Origin: Sambucus nigra
Lineage: Eukaryota; Streptophyta; Magnoliopsida; Dipsacales; Adoxaceae
DNA: 64,000 nucleotides
Direction of reading: 5' to 3'
Assembly (NCBI GenBank): GCA_949130495.1
Contig: OX422215.1
Coordinates: 69,207,244-69,271,243, forward strand
Both the position numbers and the translations under genes were made by a program. The notes under the pieces were generated by a model that was not told the DNA's origin, did not search any database, and saw only the letters and a program-made list of their open reading frames with translations. Positions 12,490 through 25,130 of this stretch are shown here, piece after piece. Numbering within the stretch: position 1 is the first letter of the stretch; the number at the start of each line of letters is the position of its first letter.

Positions 12490-13480
12490 CCAACTGTCGC
12501 GCCCCAAATTAATTAAGTTAAACTCACCCTTTTAATTAGAGATAAATTGCCTTAAACAATGCTTTAATTTAAATCTCTAAGTAAAATAACATAAGATTTT
12601 TTTTTTCAAAGGTATGTGTAGATGAAAACATAACTGCTTACTTATAACTTATAAGTACTACATAACTTTACATAACCAAGATTCTTAGTTTAATAATTAC
12701 ACAAAAGGAATCTTGATATTCAAATCATACTAATGTAATACCCAAGACTTTTGGAACAGTAATAAATTTATTTTGGGAGAAATAAATAATATTTTATTAG
12801 AGAATAATTAAATTGGCAATTGATGTCAAAATATAGAGTCGTTAGAAAGTGTCTCGAATGGATATTCTGAGGGTACCATCATTTATGGAAGGGTCGAGAA
12901 CGTCGAAATGACTGTACTTGGGGTCTATTTAGGTTCCGAAATAAATTAGGACCGTTTGACTCGAATTAAAGTCACCGAGTCATTTACAGTGTGTATTATC
13001 ATTTAAAGATGTGTATCTTGGGAGATTAGGCTTAAAAAGCCTACGGGAGATATTTCTCCCAAGAAAGAGAGAGAAATAGAAAGAAAGAAAGAAAGAAAGA
13101 AGAAGAAAAGGAAGGAGAAAAGAGAGAGAAAGTGAAGATTTCCGGGCAATACGCGATCTCAAGGTGGATTCAGACCTTACGAACCCGAGGCGAGTGATTA
13201 AACTTGCTAAATAATTGTTGTGTACCAATTATTGCATGATTTGTGGATTGAATCTTTGGGTTTTAGGTTTAGTTTTACAAAACCTAACTTTTGGGTATAA
13301 TCTTAGATTTAATATGTAGATCTTAGATTTGATGATAGAAATTAGTTTAAATGTATTCTAGGATGAATATTAAGGTTATATATGTGATTGGGTTGAAGAG
13401 AAATGAGGAGAAAATCATTAAATGAATTTTGGGATTTTTGGCTTACTAAAAAGTAGCCATTTTCGAGAGTTCTGAAGGGC

Positions 13481-13679
13481 TGAATCGATTCGGCCTCCTA
13501 CCGAATCGATTCGGAATTATGCAAGTGCCCAGGTCTGAGTGACCTAATCGATTCGGACTCTAGCCGAATCAATTAGGCCTGAGACAGAACCCCAGGTCTG
13601 ATGACCCGAATCGATTCGCCTTCCTGGCCGAATCGGTTCACTGGGCCGAATCGAGTTGGAATTGGACCGAATCGATTCA
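13481..13679. repeat. Palindrome cluster in LTR Z
   Basis: Six to eight perfect or near copies of the 14-bp palindrome CCGAATCGATTCGG (perfect at 13501-13514) lie within 200 bp with unlike spacers. It occupies the middle part of the LTR, as the TCGATCGA clusters do in E1, G1 and W. Confidence 0.9.
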
Positions 13680-14829
13680 AAAACAGGGCTTTTGAGGGAT
13701 TATTTTTCTAAAAAGAATTTTATCCCATTTTGTTCGAGGTTATCGATTGGGGATCTCTATAGGAGACATTTGGAGTATGTTTTGGAGACTTTTAGAGGGT
13801 TTCCCTTATAAGAAATTTTGGAGTCATATTGATTAAATTTGAGAAATACCGATTAAAGATTTTAGTATGTTCTAAGTGGGGAAGCCCACCTTTATTGGAG
13901 ACTCTATTGGGAGATAATTATAAATTCATATAGAAGAATGATAATTAGGGAAAATGGATTTTAGAATCCAATCCCAAATGGGATAATTTTAAAAAGGTTC
14001 ATAAACCAAATTGAACCCTATAATGGATGGAGAATCATAAATTCTATTTGATGTGCATACGGATATAAAAATATCCTTATTGATGATTGATTTGGGAGAT
14101 ATCTCACGCAATGAGAAATGCTAATTGAGGTGCATTAGGATAAAAGAATATCTTTAACTTAAATAGAATTGAGAGGCAATTCATTATTAGAAGCGACATG
14201 TGAGCTTCAAGCGAGGAGTAGTATAGTGTATACTAAGTGGGGAAGATGTGTGAGAATTGGCGATTAGTATATCTAGAGGGAAATATACTAAACAATGACA
14301 TTAAATCAATTGCGCCAATGGGCGTATAATGAATATGGAAATGATGTTGCAGGTATACCTTATATAATGGTGTATCTTTGTTATGTAGGATGTATGTATA
14401 CCTTATATGATGGTGTATATACATGTTAAGCATACCCCCTCCTTGCTATCATTGGGAAGTTTCGTGCATAGAGGGTGAGCATTCTGGCTAGATGAGCCGA
14501 GTGTGGATATTCCCCAGGTCATAGTCGTCCATGGTGGTCAGCAAATGACACATTTATATACATTTATTTATTTTGGGGGTGAGAGGTCGTGGGTATGTGT
14601 CGCTCTCACTTTCCGCTTAGGAGCTATGACGGCTTCCCGGGACGTTGTGTGCATGATTTGATCACGAGGTGGGTGTCGTGGAACCCCACCAGATGACCCC
14701 AGTTTGCTACGTATATGGGCTGCTGGAAGATGATAGCATGTGAGCCTGCGTCCTTCGAGTTATAGCTCAGTTGGATGGTTATTATTTCTTGTGTTTGTAT
14801 TTGGGTATCAAGGGCATAATGGACCTCAA

Positions 14830-14952
14830 CGACCTACATTGCCAGGATTAGTGTATCGGGGGGTTCCATGTTTGGATTTCGCCTCGGCGAGACGTCCCAC
14901 GCACGAACCGCAGTGTAATGTTGGAACTTGGGGATAAGTTTAGTCCTTAATG

Positions 14953-15002
<50 letters not shown>

Positions 15003-15300
15003 CTATCCCGACAATCGACAGTGCCAGGAGTAGTGTAACGGGTGGGTTCCTTGTTTGGATCTCACTTCTGTGAGACGTCCCACGCATGAAACGCCGTGTA
15101 CTGTTGAGAATTGGGAATATTAATTAATTAAAATTTGGATAATAGTTTGGGTTACATGCATATTTCATTGAGGGTATAATGAGCCTCGAGGATTGATACG
15201 GTCAGGAATAGTGTAACGGGGGGGTTCCTTGTTTGGATTTCGCCTTGGCGAGACGTCCCACGCACGAAACGCAGTGCCTTGTTGAAAATCGGGAGGAGTT
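14830..15300 (+). repeat. Three-copy hairpin block in LTR Z
   Basis: Three copies of a block of about 100 bp, spaced about 180 bp. The shared order is AGTGTA(T/A)CGGG, GGTTCC, TGTTTGGAT, a hairpin, GACGTCCCACGCA. Hairpins lie at 14877-14892, 15060-15075 and 15238-15253. A fourth copy is in the E1 interior (hairpin 1158-1172). Copy 2 differs from copies 1 and 3 at both sides of one stem pair (G-C to A-T). Confidence 0.85.
14957..14999. repeat. (TA)n microsatellite
   Basis: About 21 TA units between the first and second hairpin blocks of LTR Z. Confidence 0.9.
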
Positions 15301-16539
15301 TAGTCCTTAACCCTTGATGCTAATAACTCATATATAATTATATATATTGTTTACATGCCAATGAAGGGCTTCACTAGAATATATGAAATTCTAGTAATTG
15401 GGAATGTTGTGATTATGACCATGATGATGCTACTTTATATGTTCAACAAATGAACATTATAAAGATAACTATAATACAAATGTTAAAGTATACAATTTAA
15501 AGAATGTAGATAAATGTAGATTGAGTGTTAGGTTAGACGGTTTCACTTAAATACTTTATCTGGGTTTAAGTTAGAATCCTCTTACCTAAATAGAATCAGA
15601 CACCCATTTGGAGATCACGTGCATACGTTTAGTGCGCGCTTTAGATGAGAGGTGAGTTGAATTATTATGGAGGGTTCGATTCCAACTAAGTCATGTAATA
15701 ATGCATTTATAATTATTATGCATTTTAATACACTTGTTAGAAAATGTTTTTTTCAAACTCGGGCTCTGACCCGTTTATAGTTTATCCTCCATGTATATAT
15801 TGTACTACTTCAGGTGTTCCCCCGCAAGGACGCCTTTGATGTTCATCCATTCAGGATTCGTGGAGATGTGGTAGTCGAGGACTGTTGTGGCATTTTTCTT
15901 TAGTCGATTACTATCTTTGTATATCTAGATTAGTATTCAGTTGTATATTGAGTTAGTATTCAAGTGTTATAGATTAACACTTTCTAATTTCATTTCTCTA
16001 ATTATTGTATTGTCTGTTACCCGACAGCATATTCGGGTATTTCATTGTTGAGATTTTATTTGTACATTGTATTGTACTCCTTTATTTTATTGGAGGTTGC
16101 ACTTATCACTCATCGTAGTTAGACGTATGTTGTTGGTTATGTGCACTATTGGTTTTGTTGTTGTTGTTAAATAAAAAGTTTTAAAATTTTGACAATCCAC
16201 ACTTAATGATTTCGGGTAGTTAGCCTTACATTATAGTGTTTTGTAAGTTGATGTTGAGATTGTACCATCTGAGATACCTGATTTATTATAGTATAGGGCT
16301 GGCCACCCGTTATTATTTGGAGTGGGTTGTCACAACTAATTATCCGTCACTCCCCCGTTTTAAGGTCCTAACTTGGCAGTGAACTCCAAATTATAAGCAT
16401 ACCTGAAACAAAACATTATAGAAGTATAAGCTATAAAGGCTTAGTGAATGACCACATACCACACATATAATCAATTTGAATAATCATTTTTATTTTGTTC
16501 TAATGATATAACCCAACAGGAATTGTGAAACTCTCACAA

Positions 16540-16690
16540 GCCTGGACCCGCCACAGTCCAATTAACCCACCACAGTTATTAGGGACCACCGCATCCCTTT
16601 ATTAGGCCCGAGTACACAAACCTTTAAGTTGGATTAACAGGACCACCACATCCCGTAGGACCCACCACAGTCCTTAACATTAGATAAAGG
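16540..16690. repeat. Imperfect hairpin array in LTR Y
   Basis: Repeated words GGACCCGCCACAGTCC, GGGACCACCGCATCCC, GGACCACCACATCCC and GGACCCACCACAGTCC each form a short GGAC/GTCC- or GGG/CCC-type stem. They sit at about the same place in the LTR as the 47-bp tandem repeats of the G2 LTR. Confidence 0.7.
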
Positions 16691-18575
16691 ACTCACTAGT
16701 CGATATCATTATATAACATCTCTTGACATTTTTAATCACATGCATATGTTTCATAAATACAACATCACTCCCATAAACATTTTAACCCATGTGTTTAACT
16801 ACACATTTCCATATGAAATTATAAGCATTTCTATTTCATAAGGAAGCTCACTCACCTTGGTTTTAGTGATAATATTAATACCAACTACTTCCTTGGTATG
16901 GTAGTATTAGCTGCTTCCCCAACTAACAAGTCAATGTCGTTAGTATTTGAATACACTGATTAACATCAAACCCGATAATACATCACATCATTTGATCAAT
17001 CAGAAATAACTAAGGAGTAATTAAATATGACACTTCACATATCTATAACACCGAATTAATTAGGGTTCTAACACAATTTACAGAATTAAATTACAAATTT
17101 GCTAGACAAAGTTATGCCTATTTTATTACAACCTTTCCAAATCGTTTCTCAAGAAAAATAACAACACAACTTCAACTTCCTGGAATTTTCATAATTTTTA
17201 TACAATATAACTTTGCATGATATTCCACCCAATATCTGTAAACATATAATAATACAAAATTAATGTTTCCTAATTTTTAGGGCTCATTTTCTATGTCGAG
17301 CAAAACGTCAAACACATGGTATGCATTCTTGCTACTTTAGGGAGAATTTTAAACCAAAACTTCAAACTATCACCAAGGGTTCATTCCTTGGTATTTTCAC
17401 ACAATTTTCGGATATGTTATACATGTATGAGTATATTTTACTCTCCAACTTGAATCACTTAATTCCAATAAGTATTCCATGATTTATGCCATTTTTAGTA
17501 TAACTAGGTCAAAATACAACATTAAGGCATAACTTAACATTTTTAAGCATACATAACCTTGAACTTGAGTATAATTCATGGAAACATATAATAAACATGT
17601 TTTAGCAGAAATATACATCATAATCATGAATTTTCTAAATCAAAATGCTTTACGAAAAGATGATGTAAATTTAGGACTTTAAAGTATGCATTTACGATCC
17701 TAGCTCGAGTTTTAACTTATGTTCTTAACCCATCCTTGTTCCAACACAATTCAACAATATGGGTATCATTAAAATATATATACAAATCAAAAATAAAAAC
17801 ATGATAAGTATATAACTCATCCATGTGACCAACTTTAATAAAGATGTAATTACCTTACGAGGATTCCTTGATTTATAGAAAATTTCCAAAGATTTATTCC
17901 TTAACTTTCTTGTCTTTCTATCTCTTTAGGCAAAACTCTTGTTCATGGATGCATTTGCTAAACAAAGGTTTTTTTTAATAAAGTTTAAGTCGGCCAAACC
18001 ATCACCCACCCTTTAACCAATCAAAAAATAGCACATGGTGTGCTAATAAGACAATTGTCACTTAAGGGATGGACGTATTTACCATTGTTTCATACTTTCG
18101 GTATAACTTCTTGTACGAGTCTACGTTTAACCGACCGTTTGTTGTGTTATAATATTAATTCATATATATACAACTTTCATGATTTATGTTTTCCCAAAAT
18201 CATAAACAAATACGCCTAATTTGGGCTTCGAACAGGAAAGTAGCAATTTATCGAAAATCTCAAAACTTTCACATTTGGCAACCAAACATTGCCAATTTCG
18301 TATCAACGCCCTTATTTACTTTAATCCATGAATTAAAAACATAATTTATGATGCATTTAACCAAATAACTAATCATATGTTCTAAACATGGTATCCCGAT
18401 CATAAGCTCAATTAGCACCTAATGTAAACAACACATATATCACATGAGCATGCATCCCCTAAACATGATAATTAACATGTTTAACACACATAACCAATTT
18501 ATAATTTATAAGTCCCAAGTTACAATTAATCATGTAATTAACCTTCATAATCATGTTTTAGGTCCTTACACCAAC

Positions 18576-19950
18576 TGTGGCGGACACTCAGGTCTTATTA
18601 CTAATCCCAAGCATACCTAATGATTCTCCTCACTAGAATTATACTAAGCCATACTAGTAGCACACACATGTGCTATAATAAATCCTAGCACCCCATTCTA
18701 AGTGCTATGAAAATAGTTTTTCTCTAAGTCTCCAGGTGCATATCCTAGCACTTATCAACATATTTTCAATATTATCCTCAAAGGTTATATCATGGTACAT
18801 GCAAATAAGCTAAATCATGGAACTAGTTTTGAGGCACTGTCACAAGTCAACACAGCTTAACCATACTATAATCACCAATGATCTACCATAACTATGTAAA
18901 CTTCAATTCAACAATGATTCCCAAATGCCCCATGGGTGATGACATCAGACTCAATAATCTCTCTAAGCAGTTTACACATGTATCACGAGAAATGACAAGT
19001 CATATCGTGATATACCACACAACCTCGAATTTACCACTACGAAATGTTTATCACCTGTATTAACATATCATTAGATAAATCTTAATATTTTCCTCCAAAG
19101 AATAATTAATGGAGATACGAAACTGAAGTCAAATTCACTAGACCACACCCTTTAATCCTCAATGGGTGTTCAACCATGACAACTAAATTTCCTCACTATG
19201 TAAACATCATACTATGATCGAATCTAAAAGTTAACACGACTTTATGTTTTGGTAGGATATGCGACCTCAGTTATTGCCTATAAATACCAACTCCCACACC
19301 ACGGACACCATAAGGGACCCTATTACTCAATACCACAATATAATCTTTAAACTATAAATTGATACCATCATCTCTAACACTGTGTCACAAGGATTATCTA
19401 TGTTCACTCCTAGGTTACCTAAAATCATCACGATTATTTAAACCCACATTTTAGTCAAGATATATAAATTTAGATGCCCTAAATCCAAGTCCTAAACCAA
19501 AGGACCCACTAAATTCTCCCCACATAATCAATACTCATTAACGCCACTGAGTCATATAACCTCGATAGATCAAATATACAACCTTTATAGCTAGGTCGCA
19601 ACGAACACTACTCGAAGCTGCTAATACTACTAAGGATAATATCACCATCAAAGTTGCCACACCATACATCTCGCACAAAATATCATATTGTTACCACTAT
19701 TCGTCTACACTGACACCCATGACTTACCGACACATCTACATCATGCTCGCCACAGACATGAAGGCTACTAACTTAGCAGTTTACCATCTCATAAAGTGTT
19801 ACACATCATTCTAATGTCCTTGACTTCATCGACCGGGGTACGAATCAAAAATGTCACTAATCTTGCGTGACAGACCCAAAGCAACATGGACTTCGAGAAG
19901 ATACACAACCGACGTCACCATGTCATACCCGAAAGGAACATTGAACCTAA
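18576..19950 (-). other. X interior, 5' part, non-coding
   Basis: About 1.4 kb between solo LTR Y and the X primer site. The longest open frame is about 60 codons and matches nothing I know. With 12340-12489 this is all that remains of the X interior. Confidence 0.55.
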
Positions 19951-19963
19951 AGCTCTGATACCA
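19951..19963 (-). other. X primer binding site
   Basis: AGCTCTGATACCA is the reverse complement of TGGTATCAGAGCT, matching the 3' end of initiator-Met tRNA. It lies 3 bases from the X 5' LTR end. Confidence 0.85.
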
Positions 19964-19966
19964 AGT

Positions 19967-22666
19967 TATAACGCCCCGACTCAAATTTAAGGGTTAACAA
20001 ATGATCAACCCGACCCAACTCATACATTAATTGTGAAGTACAATGGAACAACCTAAATATTTTTCCTAATCAAGTATTATTATATATTTAATATTACTCT
20101 TGTTAGCATGCGATTCCAACTTTCATCAACTATGTTATAGGATCCAAGGGAAGTGCCCCCAATTCCAATTAAACAGAGCTACTAATCGTAAATGCAAATA
20201 ATTACTTACATGTATTTCTCTCTCAAAATATAGGAAACATACAACTTGTCGTATTAAAAGGAGGGAGTGAGACAGATGCTCAGTGGGAACTTATACAAAT
20301 GCAGTATAAAAAATTAACAGCAGAAAGAACACTCACACACTACAACTACATGCATATGAAAATACATATATTTACATACATACCTTTGAAAATACATGTC
20401 CCAGTGTATTAAGACATTTTACTTCAAAAACGTTATTTGATACCATTTGTTCTACCTGTCTTTACAAAATAATCGTTATGTATCCTTATGCTTAAAAGCA
20501 ACATATTCTTCCCATTAAATCACCGAGTTAAACAATTTACAATTGTTGGAAAAACATTTTATTCACTTTCAAACGTTTATTACTCGACGTTCATTAACTC
20601 ACACCAAATTTTCTTAGTCCTTACGACTTTATTTCAACACATGTGCATATCATGTTAGAGAATATTCGTTAACATTGAAAGCCTTATATAAAATGCACAC
20701 ATGTGTTACTAGGGGTTTAAACCTTATTGGGTTGCTTAACTACCCATTAAGTCACCTTATTTAACCATTTCTCTTTTCTTATGGATGATAATAATTATTC
20801 TAAATTTACTTGTCCACACTATAATAATCGAAACCTTAAACATTTACTGGAGTTACGTTATTTCCATTATATAAACCGTTTTTATCATGTTTTAATCAAT
20901 ACCATTATTTTTGGGATTTAGTCAATAACCACGGATTTCATGGCTTCTCACCACCGGTCTCCACCGGCATATGCTAATTCAATTACTTTGGGGTCTTTCA
21001 CCACTAAGGGACATCATGATCTACTCAATTATATCTTCGAGATAATCCGAATATTCCATTCTATTTTCAATGCGCTCAACATTATTCTAATGTTCACATT
21101 AGTCAACATTTGGGGGATGAAACGAAAATCTAGGACTTAACTGTCCATTTTTCCATGTACACTTGGAAAGATTATTACTCTCACCTTTAAGTCCCTTATT
21201 CACACCCACATTGATTTTATCCCAAAAATAATTCATGTTTTTAGGACTTAATTCAATTTCACCTGTATTAGTGTAAAAATATTTCCCAACATTTTTAACT
21301 CCTAAAAATGTTCCACTTTAAGTAAATTATCAATTCTCCCTTTCATTGCCAAACTCGGACTTTAGTCCTTTACGTATTTAACCATTTAAACACTTGTTCA
21401 TTAGCATACCTTACTCAACATTCACATTTTACACCCTGCACACCTTTAATATATAAGTTTATATATTTTATATATTAAAGCCTCATTTTTCACATATTTG
21501 ATAAACACACTTTATTCTTGGATTTTTATATCTTAACACCCATTTTATCAATATTTACACATTAACCCATACTATTTTCTTATTACGAGTTGACACGGAT
21601 TAAAGTGAAAACATTTCATTACACATAAAGCTCTCTACTTAACGTAGAAAAACATATACTCATTTTACAAAATGACATGAACAAGCTTAAATCATTACTT
21701 TTCATAGAAATCAAATTTTCTTCATTAAAACCCACTTGTAACACATTTTATTTCATAAAATGTTCTGAATAGTGTTCATAAATTTTCAACACCTTTAAAA
21801 CCCATTTAAGTAAACATTTATCTTCTTATTCTACTTCATCTTTTTCTAAGTAAGAAACTCTAGTTTTATTTTATAAAAATGCGCTACACAAGCTAATGTA
21901 TTTTCTAACATGAAGTCGCATTATCTACCTTTGAAACATTATTTAAACACATTTTAGTTTATATAATGTTCAAGATATTTATATTCTGAATTTTTTTCAA
22001 ATTTTCAAGGTCCATTTTAAGCCATTCTTGGAAAATCATTTCCATACAAAATCATGAGAATTAAACTAATTAACCCATGGTTTCCATTTAACATATATCC
22101 TACATTTATTAAACCAAACATATGTAATTAAACTTGCTGAAAATTCATCAAAATTTAAACCTCTAACAAGGTAAAAATTTTCCACCTCAAAGACTCTAAA
22201 ATGGTGGAAGGAAGTAGAGAAGATGGGTTACTCCCCCACCTCCAAAGGTGGCCTTAAATGGAGCCACAGGTGCTCCACCTAGCTCATCTCCAAGAAATAT
22301 CGAGTAAAACCCTCTTCAAAACTTTATATATATAGCCACCACCGCTAAAAGTCTTAGTTTGAAACATCCAATTTAGCACTCAAGCTTGACATTCTAGCTC
22401 TAAACAAAGGTTTAAAATTTTCACAAATGGGTTTTGTGTTTGTGCCTTAGGCCTAGGTTGATATTATGATAATAAGGAAAAGAGGATAGTAATTTGGTTT
22501 TCCCTTCTTTTACATAATGCTTTCGATTTGGGAGGGAATTGTCTAAACTAATATTTGACTCAAAATTCATGAGTGGGAAGAAGGCATGTTGGTGATATAT
22601 ATAATCTCTAAAAACTGAACCAATGGATGGGATTAAATTGTTAGGCCATATTTCGCAAGATAATAG
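19967..22666 (-). mobile_element. X 5' LTR, first segment
   Basis: It starts TATAACGCCCC (TG changed to TA) and aligns with 8713-11275 of the X 3' LTR. It is interrupted by copia element C1 and continues at 50668. Divergence from the other X LTR is plain by eye along its whole length, so X is much older than G1 or G2. Confidence 0.75.
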
Positions 22667-23997
22667 TGCCCGGTTCCCCATTGGCTCACCCTATATATTT
22701 CACTCACTTGAGTCTATACTATATAGGTTCTCATCTAGTTTGGAAATAGTGACAAAATTCAGTCATATCCTAGTCTACTAAAAAGCCCACAGACTTTACA
22801 TATGATATCCTTTAAATGTCCTTAAAGGTAGAACTCCAACATGTCACCTAGGATTGCATTGATGTGTTGCATTTTTCATAATATTGGTGTGTGTGAGTTA
22901 AATCCCATCAAAATTATTTTCTATAATTTTTGGAATATTTTAAATAATTTTTAGGAATTTTTAAAATAATTTTAGAAATTTAAAAATTTATAATGTTTTG
23001 GGCTGTTTTATAATTTCCCTAAGTTCCTAAAAATTTTCTTGGGTAGAATCCAAATGTGCTAGATAATTTTGTGGGGGAAAATTGAATTTTTCAAACTTCA
23101 AAAACACGTGTTTTTTAGTCCGTCGTAGCCTTAGACGTGTTGATCTTATATCGTCTTGATGTGTTTTCTCTTCCTCACATAACTGAGACCTTATTTCAGC
23201 CGTTCGATCAATCTTATCGATGGTCTGCTTGTCTTCTAACTCTATCCAAGTGTTAACTAATTGAACCAATTAGAGTGTTTTTAAAATCGGTGCATAGATA
23301 GCCATTAGATTTACTTCAATCATTTACATTCTATCTTGATCGTTGATTTGGTTCGATGTTCCAGAGCCTTCCATGCTCTAATATAAATAGAAGCCATATG
23401 TGCACCGTTTAAAATCTTTGGATCAATTCACCTTTGAGAGAAAAAAAGATAGAAGTGAGAGAGAGAGAGAGAGAGAGAAAGAAAAAGAAAAGAGAGAGAA
23501 AAATAAAACCCTAAACCAATTCTGGCCAAATTCTCACCTAAAAATCCTTTCGTAAGTTGAGTTAGTTAGATTTTTGAGAATATACATCCTCTCTAGTTCT
23601 TAATCTCTTGTCCAACCAAGTCACGAAATCCTGATCACATTTTCTTTCATATAAAGTTAAGATTTCAGACTGTGATACATATCACATAGATATTACTAAG
23701 TTTGATTTCTTCTTTCGAAAAAATCTATATTTTTTTGTTGTTTCTAAATCTTTATGTTTCTTTCAAAACCTAAACCAACAAAATCATTTCTGATTTCAGT
23801 TTTTGAGAATATCCAGACTACGATCTAGTTAAGATCTTGATTGGGGATTACACTTTCATATATTTCACATTTTGTGAAACAACTGTATATTTTCGAATAA
23901 AGAAAGTGTCTAGGATCTTGGCTCTTTTATATAACAAGATTCCCTCTTGATCTGTGGATAAAATTAAAGATCCAAAGTTTGAGAGTATGTAATACCC
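22667..23997 (+). mobile_element. C1 5' LTR, first part
   Basis: It aligns with 48657-50005. The start position is approximate because the first 25 bases differ from the 3' LTR. It contains a TATA box, a GA tract and an AAACCCTAA motif. It is interrupted by G1 after GAGAGTA. Confidence 0.75.
23382..23527 (+). promoter_or_regulatory. C1 5' LTR promoter region
   Basis: TATAAATAG (23382-23390) is a textbook plant TATA box. About 70-125 bp downstream come a (GA)n tract (about 23458-23507) and the telobox-like AAAACCCTAAACC (23515-23527). The same order and spacing occur in all four C1/C2 LTRs, which supports this as the retrotransposon promoter and leader. The transcription start itself is inferred. 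Confidence 0.65.
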
Positions 23998-24563
23998 CGT
24001 ATTTTCTGTGATATTTATTTTTGGGGATTAATTGAATTAAATGTCTATTAATTGGAAATTAATCCGGATAAAAATATTAACGAGATGTGAGTTAGTATTT
24101 TTATTATAATGTGTATACTTGGCATTATATGAATATTGGTAATATTGAAATTGTCGTGAGATTTAAATACGGCAATTTGGGAATTTTGCTTGACGTGTGT
24201 GACCGCCACGTCATGGTATTTCGTTATTAAATTAAAAAGTGAATTTTAGTTCCATTAATCGTATGGTCGTTTTGAGTGCGCCAACGTGTCCGGAAGGGTC
24301 GAGATAGTCAGAAAATACTAGCCGGAAGTTTAGTTTGGGTCCCGGGGTATTTTTGGGCCATACCGGCATCATAAAGGGTATTTTGGTAATTTACATTTTT
24401 GGGAATTAAAAAGTGACGAAAATAGAAATTACAATCTGACTATTTCCTTAACCCACTTAACCCACTAACTACACTATGTGACAACATGGGCTACGGGAGA
24501 AGTTGATATACCATTCTAACTTACCAAAAACCATAACACACCTCCATACTCCATTATCTTCAA

Positions 24564-24633
24564 CCTTGGGAAGAGCTTGAGAGAGAGAGAGAAGGAAACC
24601 TTGGGAAGAGCTTGAGAGAGAGAGAGAAGGAAG
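24564..24633 (+). repeat. 35-bp tandem duplication in G1 5' LTR
   Basis: Two copies of a 35-bp unit beginning CCTTGGGAAGAGCTTGAGAG. The 3' LTR has one copy (from about 32409). It extends the GA-rich stretch. Confidence 0.9.
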
Positions 24634-25130
24634 AGAATTCTGCAGAAAAACAGAGGGAGAACAACCTAACTTCAAGATTCTACACCAAATTCTGAGATAA
24701 ATTAAGGCAAGTGATTTAAACTCTTTTGATTCAAGATATGTTTCCATGTTTAGGAGTTTTCGAAATTGATTTTTGGAGATAAATTAGACCCATGAATTGG
24801 AAGTTAAAGGCCATGATTTATGTAGGAATTGCATGTAGTATATTCTGGACGAATTTATATGTTATAAACAGAACCTTGATGATCTAAAAGCGGTATTAGA
24901 AGAAGTTTAATGATATTCTTGAATGGAAGAATTCTGGAAATTATTTTGATGTAGTTTTGATCTAAACTAAGCCTTTAAATGATGAATTATGGGACTTAGA
25001 ATGTTAATACTGTTGTAGGATGATAGTATAATGTTATAGTAACCTTGTCTTGGAGTTTCATGCTTAAAATGGAGTTTTGGAACGAAACTGTAACTGCAAA
25101 ACGAAGCAGTCCGTAACAGACCTGGTGCAA

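Larger units (their letters stand above)
12729..16339 (+). mobile_element. Solo LTR Z (3601 bp) inside Y
   Basis: LTR 12734-16334 starts TGTAATACCC, ends GGTTGTCACA, and is flanked by a perfect ACTAA duplication (12729-12733, 16335-16339). No interior or primer site. It shows a GA-rich stretch (about 13060-13135), a cluster of CCGAATCGATTCGG-like palindromes (13481-13679), three diverged copies of a hairpin-bearing block (14830-15300), a (TA)n run (about 14957-14999) and a CGGG-ctctga-CCCG hairpin (15760-15773). The overall plan resembles the E1 and G1 LTRs, so it is a third related family. Confidence 0.9.
12490..18575 (-). mobile_element. Solo LTR Y (interrupted by Z)
   Basis: LTR 12495-18570 is flanked by a perfect 5-bp duplication CCAAC (12490-12494 and 18571-18575). 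Without the Z insertion it is about 2470 bp, close to the G2 LTR length (about 2420). Blocks near 17175-17330 match the G2 LTR (for example near 38220-38400), so Y is a diverged relative of G2 in minus orientation. Terminal TGTCGCGCCCC corresponds to TGTCACACCCC of G2. There is no interior, so it is a solo LTR left by LTR-LTR recombination. Confidence 0.8.

Noticed and set aside
12495..19966. Y as the 3' LTR partner of the right-hand X LTR
   Set aside because: Y and X have different termini and body, and Y has its own perfect CCAAC duplication; the true X partner is 8713-12339.
20940..21140. 66-residue frame in the X 5' LTR
   Set aside because: The matching part of the X 3' LTR (about 9355-9560) does not keep the frame, so there is no sign of coding constraint.
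23515..23527. Interstitial telomere remnant
   Set aside because: Only one to two AAACCCT-type units, at the same position in four LTRs; it is a leader motif, not a telomere array.
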